Shown: positions 18,414 to 26,681, counted from the first letter of the stretch. The stretch: 64,000 bases of DNA from Streptomyces sp. NWU339 (GCF_003143855.1 NZ_QFRK01000001.1:323614-387613), one strand, 5' to 3'. The notes: a model not told the origin generated them from the sequence alone. Numbers and translations are program-made.

Positions 18414-19224
18414 GTGGTCCCCTACGCCGCCATGCTCGACGTCCCGCGCCGTACCGTCGAGTTCCTCGCCCGCTTGCTGGCCGCGCACCGCCGCCGGATC
18501 GGCACTCCGAGGAGGTCCCGTGCCTTGGGCCCGTTCCGGCAGGCGGTGTTGGTGCTGCGCTGGTTCCGCGAGCGCGGCTGCGTGCACTGCCTGGCCCACG
18601 ATGCTGGGATCTCGCAGGCCACCGGTTACCGCTACCTGCACGAGGGCATCGACATCCTCGCCGACCGAGCCCCCGACCTGCACGAAGTCCTGGAGCGCTG
18701 CCGCAAGGACGGCATGACCCATGTGATCCTCGACGGCACGCTGATCGAATCGGACCGGGTCGCCGGCGTGCGCGAGAACGGCAACGACTGGTGGTTCAGT
18801 CAGAAGCACAAGGCCTTCGGCGGGAACGTGCAGTTCCTGGCCGCCCCCGACGGCACGCCGCTGTGGATCTCCGAGGTCGAGCCCGGCAGCGTCCCCGACA
18901 TCACCGCCGCCCGCCTCCACGTCCTCCCGGCTCTGCACAAGGCGGCCCGCCGACGGCCTGCCCACCCTCGCGGACAAAGGCTATATAGGCGCTGGCATCG
19001 GCATCCTCGTCCCCACCCGTCGCCCGAAGGGCCGCTCCGAGCAGGCACTCCACATCGATACCCGCACCACCAACGCCCTGCTCAGAAGCCTCCGAGCCCT
19101 CGGCGAACGCGCCGCCGCCGAACTCAAGCAGCGCTGGCGCGCCCTGCAGCATGTCACCCTCAGCCCCAGCCGGATCAGCGCCATCGCCCGCGCCGCCCTC
19201 GTCCTCAACGGAACCTGGAAATGA
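18414..19224 (+). pseudogene. IS5-family transposase with a frameshift
   Basis: The translation from GTG 18414 shows an N-terminal HTH-like region (CLAHDAGISQATGYRYLHEG), the first catalytic Asp in MTHVILDGTLIESD and the HKAFGGNVQFLAAPDG block. After codon position about 18948 the frame must change by one base to read DGLPTLADKGYIGAGIGILV (second Asp) and ERAAAELKQRWRALQHVTL (catalytic Glu), ending LNGTWK and TGA at 19224. One extra C in the CCCGCCGACGG stretch explains the break. All three catalytic residues survive in the two halves. Confidence 0.85.
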
Positions 19225-19231
19225 TCATCGT

Positions 19232-19249
19232 TGAGAAAACGTCACTGAC
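19232..19249 (-). repeat. Right terminal inverted repeat of the IS5-like element
   Basis: TGAGAAAACGTCACTGAC, the exact complement of 17615-17632, beginning 7 bp after the transposase stop codon. Confidence 0.9.
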
Positions 19250-19368
19250 TGCGGGAGCGCTCCTTCCGGGGGTCGCCTGGCCATGGTGGTTTCTCGAGTG
19301 GCGGCACCAGCAGCCCGGCCGTATGAAGCGGTGCGCGACCGAAGGGAGCCGAGGTCTACCGTCCGGTC

Positions 19369-20148
19369 ATGAATTTCACCCTGCCAGAAGGACTTCCCCC
19401 GGGGCGGTTCGTCTCCTCGGGGTCGGCGTGCGTCTGGGTCGCGGACGAGCTGCCATGTGACGTTGACGGGGTGTGGCGGCCCCTGCTGTCCATGCAGGAA
19501 GACACCGAGCTGGTGCCCCTGCTGGGCGGGACGTTCCTTAGCCGTCCGATAGACCTGGCACAGATATCCGCTGTCCGTCTGGAGGATGCCCTGACCTCGG
19601 ACTTCGCCGAGTACCGGCGCCGCCGTCTGCCCTGGTGGACGGACCCGACGCCGGAGCCGGTGCCCGAGGGCACCGCGCCGTGGCCGCATGATCCGGGCCC
19701 GCCCTTCGAGACATGGCCGGGTCTGGCACCGGCAACGCCGGTCACGGACACTGCCCCTTCACCGGCGGACGCCGCAGCGCACACGATCGGCCACCTCATA
19801 GCTACAAACCCGTACGAGTTGGCCGGATGCAGCCTCGTGCTGGCCCCCGCGCAGCACAGCGCCGATATCCCAGCACTTCTCGGCTGGGATGCGGAGGCTC
19901 CGCTGCCGCTGGTGTGCGCGCTGCTGCGCAGCTGGGAGGAGCGGTTCGGCGCTCGGGTGGTGGGAATGGGAGGCAGGTTGTTCGTCTCGGTTGCCCGCCC
20001 GCCGCAGACCGCAGCGCACGCGGACCTTCTTGCCCTGGAGCATGTCCTGTCGACCGCCGACAACATCGTCGACGACCCACCGACCCCCTTCCCCGAGTAC
20101 GCAGCGATCCTGCCGCAGCGAACGCACTGGTCGTTTTGGTGGGACTGA
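19369..20148 (+). CDS. DUF4253 domain protein
   Basis: This 259-residue soluble protein has in its C-terminal half the DUF4253 pattern. PLPLVCALLRSWEERFGARVVGMG is the core, followed by LFVSVARPP, a segment ending in DNIVDDP, and the terminal THWSFWWD. The N-terminal half is less conserved and Trp/Pro-rich. Members are widespread in Streptomyces, sometimes near contact-dependent or polymorphic-toxin loci, but no activity is known. The start ATG 19369 fits the conserved length. It lies 119 bp right of the IS5-like element. The GC-rich hairpin at 20300-20329 could terminate its transcript. Confidence 0.85.
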   Translation: MNFTLPEGLPPGRFVSSGSACVWVADELPCDVDGVWRPLLSMQEDTELVPLLGGTFLSRPIDLAQISAVRLEDALTSDFAEYRRRRLPWWTDPTPEPVPEGTAPWPHDPGPPFETWPGLAPATPVTDTAPSPADAAAHTIGHLIATNPYELAGCSLVLAPAQHSADIPALLGWDAEAPLPLVCALLRSWEERFGARVVGMGGRLFVSVARPPQTAAHADLLALEHVLSTADNIVDDPPTPFPEYAAILPQRTHWSFWWD

Positions 20149-20299
20149 CTCGTCGGCTCCAGGTGCCGGACGAACGTTCCCGCAGTCAGCGGCTGACCTG
20201 CGGATTCACGGAATCGCGGTCAGAACCATTTTCAAAGGGCCCTATCAACATCCTGACGGCGGGGTTCCCTGGCGCTGCCCGGCGGCCTGGTCGTGGTCG

Positions 20300-20329
20300 G
20301 CCCCCGGGCGGGATCGGCCGCCCGGGGGC
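20300..20329. terminator. GC-rich hairpin downstream of the DUF4253 gene
   Basis: Perfect 12-bp arms (GCCCCCGGGCGG and its complement) surround a GATCGG loop. There is no T-tract, so termination is plausible in a streptomycete but not proven. Confidence 0.5.
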
Positions 20330-20342
20330 ATCGCGGCGGTGA

Positions 20343-20460
20343 GGAGGCTGTGTCGTGGCGTGGTTCTCGGTGGGACGCTGGCCAGGGACATGCGGCGTCG
20401 GCGGGGCGGTCTGCCGTTCGGCCAGGGCCGCGCCGAGAACCACGCCACGACACAGCCTCC
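20343..20460. repeat. MITE-like 118-bp element with 28-bp perfect inverted ends
   Basis: Arms 20343-20370 and 20433-20460 are exact complements (28 bp, beginning GGAGGCTGTGTCGTGG). Similarity continues inward at 9 of 13 positions, leaving a core of about 36 bp. No reading frame is present. The structure fits a miniature inverted-repeat element or a deletion derivative of an IS. Confidence 0.65.
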
Positions 20461-20473
20461 GACGTCCCGGCGG

Positions 20474-20498
20474 GTGTTTGTACGCACTTGTTTTTGGG
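20474..20498 (+). repeat. Left member of an inverted repeat pair flanking a membrane-protein gene
   Basis: The segment has the core TACGCACTTGTTT followed by TTGGG. It matches the complement of 21162-21184 with two extra T residues and a few mismatches. The pair brackets about 660 bp holding one gene. Confidence 0.6.
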
Positions 20499-20600
20499 AC
20501 CAGGATTTCCAGGCTCTCTTGGCCGCACTGACAGGCTGCAGGGGGCGTGTGCGGCGTCTCGCACACCCCTGGTTCCGAGAAGTTTTGGCTCCACGTCCGA

Positions 20601-21011
20601 CTACGGCCCGGCGCTGGGCGGCACCGAGGGCTGCACTGCGCCCGGGGCGTTGCCAGGCGGCTGCGACTGCTGGAAGCGGCCGCTGGGCGGGGAAGGCGTG
20701 ATGTGCTGCTCTTCCACCGTGCCGCGGGTTCCCCGCCACAGCACGGTCAGGAGGCCGACGGCACACACAACGCCGACGACCAGCACGATCGGTGGGCGTT
20801 GCCGCGATCGGATCAGGCGAAGGCAGAGCCAGCCAGCGCATGACCCCGCGAAGATGATGATCAGCGGGGTGAGCCTGCCCCGCTTGTATGTGATCAACAG
20901 TGCGTCGGGGTCGGCGAGCAACAATATGAGCGCCGCGTAGACGGCGCCGAGCGCCACGATGACCTTGCATGCCCCTTCCAGCAGGCGCAGCGCGAGGCAG
21001 CTGCTGTGCAT
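20601..21011 (-). CDS. Small three-helix membrane protein, unknown function
   Basis: This 136-residue protein has three hydrophobic segments (about residues 15-34, 47-66 and 73-92) separated by short basic loops such as YKRGRLTP and RSRQRPP. A Pro/Gln/Ser-rich hydrophilic tail of about 40 residues ends PPSAGP. No family is recognisable. The ATG at 21011 has a strong ribosome binding site, GGAGGGGAGGGG. The gene stands alone between a pair of imperfect inverted repeats (20474-20498 and 21162-21184) and could be the only gene of a small mobile or recombined segment. Confidence 0.65.
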   Translation of the reverse strand: MHSSCLALRLLEGACKVIVALGAVYAALILLLADPDALLITYKRGRLTPLIIIFAGSCAGWLCLRLIRSRQRPPIVLVVGVVCAVGLLTVLWRGTRGTVEEQHITPSPPSGRFQQSQPPGNAPGAVQPSVPPSAGP

Positions 21012-21493
21012 GTTGCCCCTCCCCTCCGCGGCCTACCGTCCAGAGATCGTCAGCCGGCCCCGCTGCGCCCCCGACCCGTGCAGGCTACGGCGTTTGTCAT
21101 ACCAGTGGGGCCAGATCGACTTGGTACATCGGCGGGGCCACAACTCATTGGTGCGGGGGAGCCCAAACAAGTGCGTATAGACACGGGCGGGCGCGCACCG
21201 GTGCTGTGGGGCCGGACCGAGTGCGCACCGCCCTGACCCGGTCTGCGCCGCGCTCGGTGTGCCCCGTGTATCCGTCGGCCGGCCCTGCCGGGCCGTCGGT
21301 TCGGTGCGGAGGCGGCAGGGCTCCGGAAGGGGTGCGCGCAGGAGAATTCTGACCTGTCGCATCGAAGTTAGCCGTCCGGGTCGCGTTGACCCGCGTCGAT
21401 CAGGTTGAGCGAGATGGAGTCTCCGGATGTTCTTGACGGAGCGCTTCAACTGGCCATTCTCGCCCTCAGTGCTCCATCCGCCTACCAAACCTT
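21012..21493. other. Intergenic stretch holding one repeat, no supported gene
   Basis: It contains the right inverted repeat (21162-21184) and the presumed promoter of the membrane-protein gene. No frame has a convincing start or domain. Confidence 0.5.
21162..21184 (-). repeat. Right member of the inverted repeat pair
   Basis: The core is AAACAAGTGCGTA; it is inverted relative to 20474-20498. It lies about 150 bp upstream of the membrane-protein start. Confidence 0.6.
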
Positions 21494-21524
21494 GAGCGCC
21501 GCACCTGGATGGGGCGCGGCGCTC
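21494..21524. terminator. Hairpin terminator after the epimerase gene
   Basis: Perfect 9-bp arms GAGCGCCGC and GCGGCGCTC surround a 13-nt loop, 46 bp beyond the stop codon of the minus-strand epimerase gene. Confidence 0.6.
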
Positions 21525-21570
21525 GGTCTTGGTCACCCCGTTCCCGTTTCGCGCGAGCCCCCGCGCCTCC

Positions 21571-22557
21571 TCATCCCAGTGCTTCCAGGAGTTTGCGTTC
21601 GCGCTCGATACTCAGGCCGGCCCGGCGGGGCCGGTCCAGACCCTGCTCCCGTTCCCAACGCAGAGTCTCCTCCAGCAGCTCCGCCCGAGGCCGGTGCCGC
21701 AGGCCGGCCGCGCTCGCCGCAGCGCCGTTGCGGGCGCCGAAGCCGGCCCAGTCCGGGTCGGCCACCCACAGCGCGAGCGACTCCGGGCCCATGGCCTGGA
21801 CCACCTTCTGCCCGAGCAGCCAGTCGTCGTCCGCCTCCACCACCGGCCCGGTGTGCCCGCCGATCTCCCGCGACAGCGCGACCCACTCCCCGAAGGGCAC
21901 GATCGGGCCGACCGCGTTGTACGTTCCGGTCGTCCCCTTCTCCGCACAGTCGAGCAGCCATGCCGCGAGGTCTCGCGCGTCCACCACCTGCGTCGGGATG
22001 CCCAAAGAAGTCGGCACCAGCAGCGGGGCCAGCGGCTCGCGGGCCGCGCGGCCGACCCAGTACCCGGAGCGGCCGCTGTGGTCACCGGGGCCGCCGATCA
22101 GTCCCGCCCGCGCGATGAGGAGCCGGTCTCCCACTGCGGCCGCCGCGGCCTCCTCGCAGGCCACCTTGGCCTCCCCGAACTCGTCGTGGTCGACCTCGTC
22201 CCGCTCGGTCGCCGGGAGCAGTTCCGCCGACTCGTCCGCGTCCGGCTGCGCATGCGAGGCATACGCGCTGACCGACGACACGTACGACCAGTGGCCCGCC
22301 CGCTCGCCGAGCGCCGCCAGTGCCCCGCGGACGAAGCCTGGCTGCCACGACACCTCGACCACGGCGTCCCAATCCCGGCCCGCCAGGCTTTCGTACGCCG
22401 ACGGGTCACGCCTGTCCGCAGCGACCAACACCGCGCCCTCGGCCGCCTCGCCACTCTCCCCGCGGGCCAGGCAGGTCACCCGATGCCCACGTTCCAGTGC
22501 CTGCCGCGAGACCTCGCGGCCCACCCACGCTGTTCCGCCCAATACCAAGATCTTCAT
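21571..22557 (-). CDS. NAD-dependent epimerase/dehydratase-like reductase
   Basis: This 328-residue Rossmann protein begins [16 protein letters not shown], carrying the GxxGxxG dinucleotide site (residues 7-13). [21 protein letters not shown] (Ser/Tyr near the usual catalytic region), [18 protein letters not shown] and a C-terminal substrate region follow. It is an extended-SDR or isoflavone-reductase-like protein, and similar streptomycete genes are annotated only as epimerases or reductases. The classical YxxxK is not evident, so catalysis is uncertain. ATG 22557 is clear from the Rossmann start. The gene is monocistronic and ends near a hairpin. Confidence 0.85.
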   Translation of the reverse strand: MKILVLGGTAWVGREVSRQALERGHRVTCLARGESGEAAEGAVLVAADRRDPSAYESLAGRDWDAVVEVSWQPGFVRGALAALGERAGHWSYVSSVSAYASHAQPDADESAELLPATERDEVDHDEFGEAKVACEEAAAAAVGDRLLIARAGLIGGPGDHSGRSGYWVGRAAREPLAPLLVPTSLGIPTQVVDARDLAAWLLDCAEKGTTGTYNAVGPIVPFGEWVALSREIGGHTGPVVEADDDWLLGQKVVQAMGPESLALWVADPDWAGFGARNGAAASAAGLRHRPRAELLEETLRWEREQGLDRPRRAGLSIERERKLLEALG

Positions 22558-22864
22558 CAGCTCACTCAATCCGGACTGTGAGCCTGCGCGTCTCGGCTTC
22601 GCCGAGGGCGTAGCGGTCCTCAACGGGCCACCGGGGCGCCTTCCCAGCCGTTTACAACGGTCGGACGCTGTGGCCAACTGCCCAGTGCGTCCATCCGCGC
22701 GCCTAGGTTCGCTGAGACGGAAGGCCAAACGACTGGGTTCGATGAGGAAACGCCTCGATTGGATGAGAGCGGTCAAATTCGGTTTCCGAAAAAGAGGAGG
22801 AAGACTCTTCGAAATCAGGGATAATTCACGTCTGTTGCGTGCTTGGATCGGCTCGGACGAACGG
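22558..22864. other. Intergenic stretch, less GC-rich, no supported gene
   Basis: Divergent promoters are expected here. Positions 22770-22870 are distinctly poorer in GC than the surroundings, and the open frame entering the next gene has a basic, unrecognised translation. Confidence 0.4.
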
Positions 22865-23407
22865 ATGGGAATCCTGGTGAAGAAGATCGCTCTATTCGGT
22901 CCCCCTGCGAGCGGGAAAACGACGATCGCGAAGAAACTGTCCGATTCGCTGGGTCTCCCCCATACCGACCTGGACGAGATCCTGTTCACCGGCGACGGGA
23001 CTCTCCCGCTCGATGAATTCCGCATCGAGGCCGACCGGATCACGCGCGGGGCATCATGGGTCGTCGAAGGGAATTACTCGAAACTGGCGGACGTGGTCTG
23101 GCACCGGGCCGAGGTCCTGGTCTGGCTCGACCTCCCGCTGCTCCTGGTCGTGCGCCGGATCGTCTACCGGAGCCTGCGCCAACTCGCCGGCCTGGACACG
23201 AGCGCGCAGGCCCGGCGGCTCACCTGGAACCGCGCGTTCTTCGGCCGGCGTTCCCTGCTGCGCACCGCCATCCGCAAGTACCGCAACAACCGACCCCGTT
23301 ACGCCCAGCAGGTCGCCGAGACGGCCGCTCTGGGCGTCCACGTCGTACGGCTCCGCAGCGGACGTCAGGCAAACGCGTGGCTCACCCGGCAGCTCACCGG
23401 ACGGTGA
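22865..23407 (+). CDS. P-loop kinase-like NTPase (adenylate-kinase/topology-modulation type)
   Basis: This 180-residue protein has Walker [10 protein letters not shown] (about residues 12-20), a DEILFTGDG segment, and [14 protein letters not shown] followed by [21 protein letters not shown] basic helical region with RNNRPRYAQ follows. This is the layout of the FlaR/topology-modulation group of small P-loop kinases, whose substrate is unknown. ATG 22865 gives [15 protein letters not shown] 22877 is an alternative with a nearer purine-rich site. A terminator hairpin follows at 23494. Confidence 0.8.
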   Translation: MGILVKKIALFGPPASGKTTIAKKLSDSLGLPHTDLDEILFTGDGTLPLDEFRIEADRITRGASWVVEGNYSKLADVVWHRAEVLVWLDLPLLLVVRRIVYRSLRQLAGLDTSAQARRLTWNRAFFGRRSLLRTAIRKYRNNRPRYAQQVAETAALGVHVVRLRSGRQANAWLTRQLTGR

Positions 23408-23493
23408 CCCGGACACCGGGGCCTGACAAAACACTGCGATCTTTCACCTTCGTGTCAGTACGCAACCTGCGCGTATATCGCCCGGTGACTGCC

Positions 23494-23513
23494 GCAGATC
23501 ATCAGTGATCTGC
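23494..23513. terminator. Hairpin terminator after the P-loop protein gene
   Basis: GCAGATCA-TCAG-TGATCTGC: 8-bp perfect arms, 86 bp beyond the stop codon, also able to serve the opposing remnant. Confidence 0.6.
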
Positions 23514-23524
23514 GTCGATACGAT

Positions 23525-23914
23525 CTACGTCACGTTGTCGGCGCTGCCGCCGGTGCCGGTGTCCTTCAGCCGGTAGGCGGTCCCGTCGGGTGCGATCAGA
23601 TCCACCTGCAGGTCACCGCTCCAGGTGTGCTTGACGTCCACCTCCACGTGGAGGTTGGCGGGAGCGTTGTGGGGAACGCCGGTCACCCTGATCGGCGACT
23701 CGGCGACCGACCAATCCGGGACTCCGTAGTCGGTGGTGTTCTCGAACCGCTTACCGCTCGGCGCCGGCGCGGGCTCCGGAGCACCTCCGCCGTCCTCGCC
23801 AACGTTGAGCAGCAGGTTCGGCGAGCCGGGGCCGTGATCGGTGACGGCAGCGTAGGTCGCCTTGCCCGCCAGCGCGGAAGCGCCCTCCTCCGGGGTGGCG
23901 GTGGGGTCGTCCGC
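23525..23914 (-). pseudogene. C-terminal remnant of a secreted subtilisin-like protease with P domain
   Basis: The minus strand encodes the end of an S8 peptidase domain (TPEEGASALAGKATYAAV, then GSPNLLLNVG), a linker, and most of a proprotein-convertase P domain (KRFENTTDYGVPDWSVAESP; DVKHTWSGDLQVDLIAPDG). It ends prematurely in SADNVT followed by TAG, so the last P-domain strands are gone. The catalytic triad and signal peptide are missing upstream, where homology stops 4 bp from a long hairpin. Intact members are exported proteases with a 50-60 kDa precursor. Confidence 0.75.
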
Positions 23915-23918
23915 CAGG

Positions 23919-23946
23919 GGGTCCCCACCGTGAACGGTGGGGACCC
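23919..23946. repeat. Long hairpin resembling an IS200/IS605 right end
   Basis: Perfect 13-bp arms (GGGTCCCCACCGT and its complement) are separated by 2 nt, directly beside the point where the protease remnant is cut. On the minus strand the hairpin is preceded by AACCACGTACGTCGAA and ends in GGGGACCC. This hairpin-at-the-end layout is typical of IS200/IS605-type right ends, where the tnpB-associated guide RNA terminates. No TnpB coding is recognisable next to it. Confidence 0.45.
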
Positions 23947-24257
23947 TTCGACGTACGTGGTTGCAGTTCTCGTGAACAGGCTCGACAACTGCGAATCTGC
24001 ACCGGAAGGACACGCCGCGACCTGCAGCAACCGCACGAGCCGTCACCGCAAAAACCGCACCCCGATGTCACCACCACCCCACACCCCACGGCGAACCCCC
24101 AGCCCACCGCCCTGACACCAGCGCTGGAGGGCACTGGTGTCACCACTACAGAAACCGGTGACATGGAGATGCAGATTCGCATCCTGCGCCGGTAGTCCGT
24201 CGTTAAATCTCACATAAGTTCTTCCGCCAGGGTGCCGGCAGGGCCCCGGCGTTTGCC
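23947..24257. other. Stretch without a supported gene; one hairpin at 24113-24142
   Basis: 9-bp arms TGACACCAG and CTGGTGTCA surround a 12-nt loop at 24113-24142. Open frames on both strands are low-complexity (Thr/Pro-rich on the plus strand) and unrecognised. If the hairpin at 23919 is an element end, this is its interior remnant. Confidence 0.4.
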
Positions 24258-24389
24258 CTACAACTCGAACTCCAGGTGCTCAATGTCGGTGAACTCCACC
24301 GCCAGGCCGTGGGCGCGCCGGCCGCCGTCGCGGAAGTACACCGCACCCGGGCCTTCGGCGGCGATGCCGCGCAGCACAGCTGTGAGCAT
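24258..24389 (-). CDS. Small hypothetical protein, probably truncated
   Basis: A frame of 43 residues from ATG 24389 reads MLTAVLRGIAAEGPGAVYF, then a basic turn and a terminal EFTDIEHLEFEL. The balanced composition looks like real protein, and the frame is open for seven further codons upstream (VGGSYPR) to a stop. It may be the 3' end of a longer gene. No family is recognised and the ribosome binding site is weak. Confidence 0.35.
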   Translation of the reverse strand: MLTAVLRGIAAEGPGAVYFRDGGRRAHGLAVEFTDIEHLEFEL

Positions 24390-24546
24390 GAGCCGTGGAT
24401 AGCTGCCCCCGACGGGGCGCGATCAACTGTTTCCCCGGTGCGCCGCCCGTGTGGGCGCACTGGTCATACCGGCACAGGCACGGCGCACCCCTCCCGCACG
24501 CGTCGCGGTCGCGAACCGAGGTTCTTCGGCCGAATGGCGGGCGGGG

Positions 24547-24753
24547 TCACCTCTCGTCCGGCCACACCCTAAACACCGCTCCGCTCTCCGCATCGACCAG
24601 GATGACCCGGGCGTCCGGCAGCGCACCGTACACGCCGACCCAGACGACGAACTTGTCGCGGGCTGTGGCCTCGCTCCCCCACCAGCCATGCATCGCCGGA
24701 CGGCCCGCCGCGATCAGGATCAGGTGATAACGCCGGTCGGAACCGAGTCTCAT
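24547..24753 (-). CDS. Conserved-looking small protein, unknown function
   Basis: This 68-residue protein starts MRLGSDRRYHLILIAAGRPA and continues with a Trp-rich centre (HGWWGSEATARDKFVVWVG) and a C-terminus ending FRVWPDER. The ATG at 24753 has GGAGG 8 nt upstream, so it is very probably translated. Similar small proteins are, as I recall, common in streptomycete plasmids and integrative elements, but the role is unknown. No membrane segment is predicted. Confidence 0.6.
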   Translation of the reverse strand: MRLGSDRRYHLILIAAGRPAMHGWWGSEATARDKFVVWVGVYGALPDARVILVDAESGAVFRVWPDER

Positions 24754-24955
24754 CCCACCAGCCTCCGTCCGGCGTGTCGACGCGCAGCGACCGGCCCGCC
24801 GTGACCACACTCGCCCAAAGGCCCGCGATGACGTCCTCCACGGCCAGGCCGTGGTGGCACAGGTCGACCCGGCCGGGGCCGGCCCCCGGGGCAGTCGACG
24901 GCCCCCTTTCCGGGCGGCGGCCGCGCAGCTTCTGGGGGTGCGGGTCTTTGCCGTC

Positions 24956-25294
24956 TCAGGCCCCGGCCGATGGATTGGACGATCCGGCGGTGCGGCGGTA
25001 TGCGGCGTTGAGGCGCTGGGCCTCCTCGAGCTGGTCCTCGAGGATGATGATGCGGCAGGCGGCCTCGATGGCGGTGCCCTGGTCGACGAGTTCCCGGGCG
25101 CGGGCGGCGATGCGCAGCTGGTAGCGGGAGTAGCGGCGGTGGCCGCCCTCGGAGCGCAGCGGGGTGATCAGGCGGGCTTCGCCGAGGGCGCGCAGGAAGC
25201 CCGGGCTGGTGCCGAGCATCTCGGCGGCCCGGCCCATGGTGTAGGCGGGGTAGTCGTCATCATCGAGCCGGCCGAAGGAGTCGTCTGCGGTCAC
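24956..25294 (-). CDS. MerR-type helix-turn-helix regulator
   Basis: This 112-residue protein contains YTMGRAAEMLGTSPGFLRAL (helix-turn-helix) and a wing ending EGGHRRYSRYQLRIAARARE, the hallmark GGHRRY of MerR/BldC folds. A predicted coiled coil with Arg/Glu repeats (LEDQLEEAQRLNAAYRR) follows. There is no effector-binding domain and there are no cysteines, so it does not look like a metal sensor. GTG 25294 is chosen for its GAGAGG site. A GC-rich hairpin lies 27 bp upstream of the start. Small MerR proteins of this type often accompany cold-shock genes in Streptomyces, as in the group at 27-30 kb. Confidence 0.85.
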   Translation of the reverse strand: MTADDSFGRLDDDDYPAYTMGRAAEMLGTSPGFLRALGEARLITPLRSEGGHRRYSRYQLRIAARARELVDQGTAIEAACRIIILEDQLEEAQRLNAAYRRTAGSSNPSAGA

Positions 25295-26241
25295 TTGCAC
25301 CTCTCGGTAAAACGCGGGGAGGGGCCCCGGTGCCAATGGCACCAGGGCCCCGAAGGAACTACTACACCATCTGCCGGCCCTGATCCTGCGCCGGCCTCCT
25401 GTGTCCGCAGACCCGGCCGAGATGCTGCCGGGGGTGCGGGGATCGCGGTTGCTTGACCGGAGACCACCTCACTATCGATGTCCTGCGGTACCCGGGCTCA
25501 GACGTCCGCCCGGGCGATCCTGATGGCGCTCGGCTCCTCCGTTCTTCCCTCTGGGATCAATCACTTGCCTACTGCTGGTACTGCTGGTGATGCGACCTGC
25601 TCTGTGGCCTGTGACAGCGCCACCCTTCGGCAGCCGGCCCCGTCGCCCGTCCTGCGTCTGCTCTGGCGTTGGAACCCCACTGCCGAACCTCCCGGTGCGC
25701 GCGTCCGCAGCCGACGCCTTCACCGGGGTGCTGCCTCTTTACTTCGCTGCGGGGTACTGCTCACGGCGGCCCCTGATCACTGCGGGCCACCCGGTCCGGT
25801 CGTCAGTCCCGTCGCCGTCCTGCAAGCTCTGGCTTCGGAACTCCACCACCGCACCGTCCTGCGGGCACTGCGGCCCGGCAGTTCGTGTCTGCCGGGCCTT
25901 GCTCGATCTCGGCTACGAGAGAAACCGTAACCATGCGAGCATCGAATGTCTACTCCAGCAGGCATAGATTTCGGTGTGCTCGGCGATGAGATATCCCCCC
26001 TCGGCCGGTCTGCGAATGCTGGGGACCGTCCGCAGCGCAGGTCCGGCGCACGGGGTGAGACCCACAAGCCGCCCGCTGGGCTTCCCGTGACGCCGCCGAC
26101 CGGCGCGGCGCGTCGACTGCGATCCTCAGTCCCCTCCGGCAAGCACGGTGGCTCTGGCGGGTTGGCCAGGTGGCGGGCAGGGCACAGGGGCCGGGTGGGC
26201 AAGGGCCGGGCATAGACGATCCAGCGACCGGGGCGACCCTG
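25295..26241. other. Long intergenic stretch, no supported gene
   Basis: At 25321-25351 a hairpin (GGGGCCCCGGTGCC, AAT, and nearly perfect complement) lies in the leader region of the MerR gene. ACTACACCATC at 25360-25370 recurs upstream of bldC (53869-53879). Beyond this, frames on both strands lack ribosome binding sites and recognisable domains. The right part carries the promoter of the next remnant. Confidence 0.45.
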
Positions 26242-26632
26242 ATGAACACGATGGCCGTCAACGCCACAACTTTCCGTTCTCCAGCGGCCGTTGCCGACGC
26301 ACGTGACACCGCACGGGCCTTCCTCAAAGACCTGCGGCAGCCGACCATTGCCCCGGAAACCGCGGACACCGTGGTCCTGGTCATGTCCGAGCTCGTCACC
26401 AACGCCCTGCGCCACGGCGGGGGCACCTGCACACCGGAACTGACAGCCCACCCGGACACCATCGAAGTGGCCGTCCACGACCCCAGTTGCAGGTGCCGCA
26501 CCTGCGCACGCCTGACCTGTATTGCGCCATCTGGGGTTCGGCCGGCCCATGGTCAACCACCTGGTCCGCGCCACCGCGGTCACCCGCCGGGCCTCCTGCG
26601 GCAAGAACGTATGCGCCCGTCCTGCCCGGTAG
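26242..26632 (+). pseudogene. Decayed ATP-binding (HATPase, RsbW-like anti-sigma) gene
   Basis: The frame from ATG 26242 encodes the N-terminal half of a streptomycete HATPase_c regulator: TFRSPAAVADARDTARAFL, the N-box in DTVVLVMSELVTNALRHGGG and VAVHDPS. The following blocks appear in other frames: QVPHLRTPDL in frame +3 and GRPMVNHLVRATAVTRRAS in frame +2, ending TAG at 26632. At least two indels are therefore present. Intact relatives are RsbW/SpoIIAB-type kinases that bind sigma factors or anti-sigma antagonists. Confidence 0.7.
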
Positions 26633-26681
26633 TGCCACCGCCCAAGCCGTCCGGACGGGCCGGTGCATACAATCGGATCTC

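Larger units (their letters stand above)
17615..19249. mobile_element. Compact IS5-like element carrying a YwqG-like cargo gene
   Basis: An 18-bp perfect inverted repeat (GTCAGTGACGTTTTCTCA at 17615-17632 and its complement at 19232-19249) encloses 1.6 kb with two divergent genes. A YwqG-like gene ends 12 bp inside the left end, and an IS5-type transposase gene ends 7 bp inside the right end. This tight packing against both ends is what a single transposable unit with a passenger gene would show. No target duplication is obvious in the flanks, and the transposase is frameshifted, so the copy is probably dead or needs help in trans. Confidence 0.7.

Noticed and set aside
25478-25930. Open frames between the MerR gene and the ATPase fossil
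   Set aside because: No RBS, Cys/Arg/Pro-rich translations on both strands and no family resemblance.
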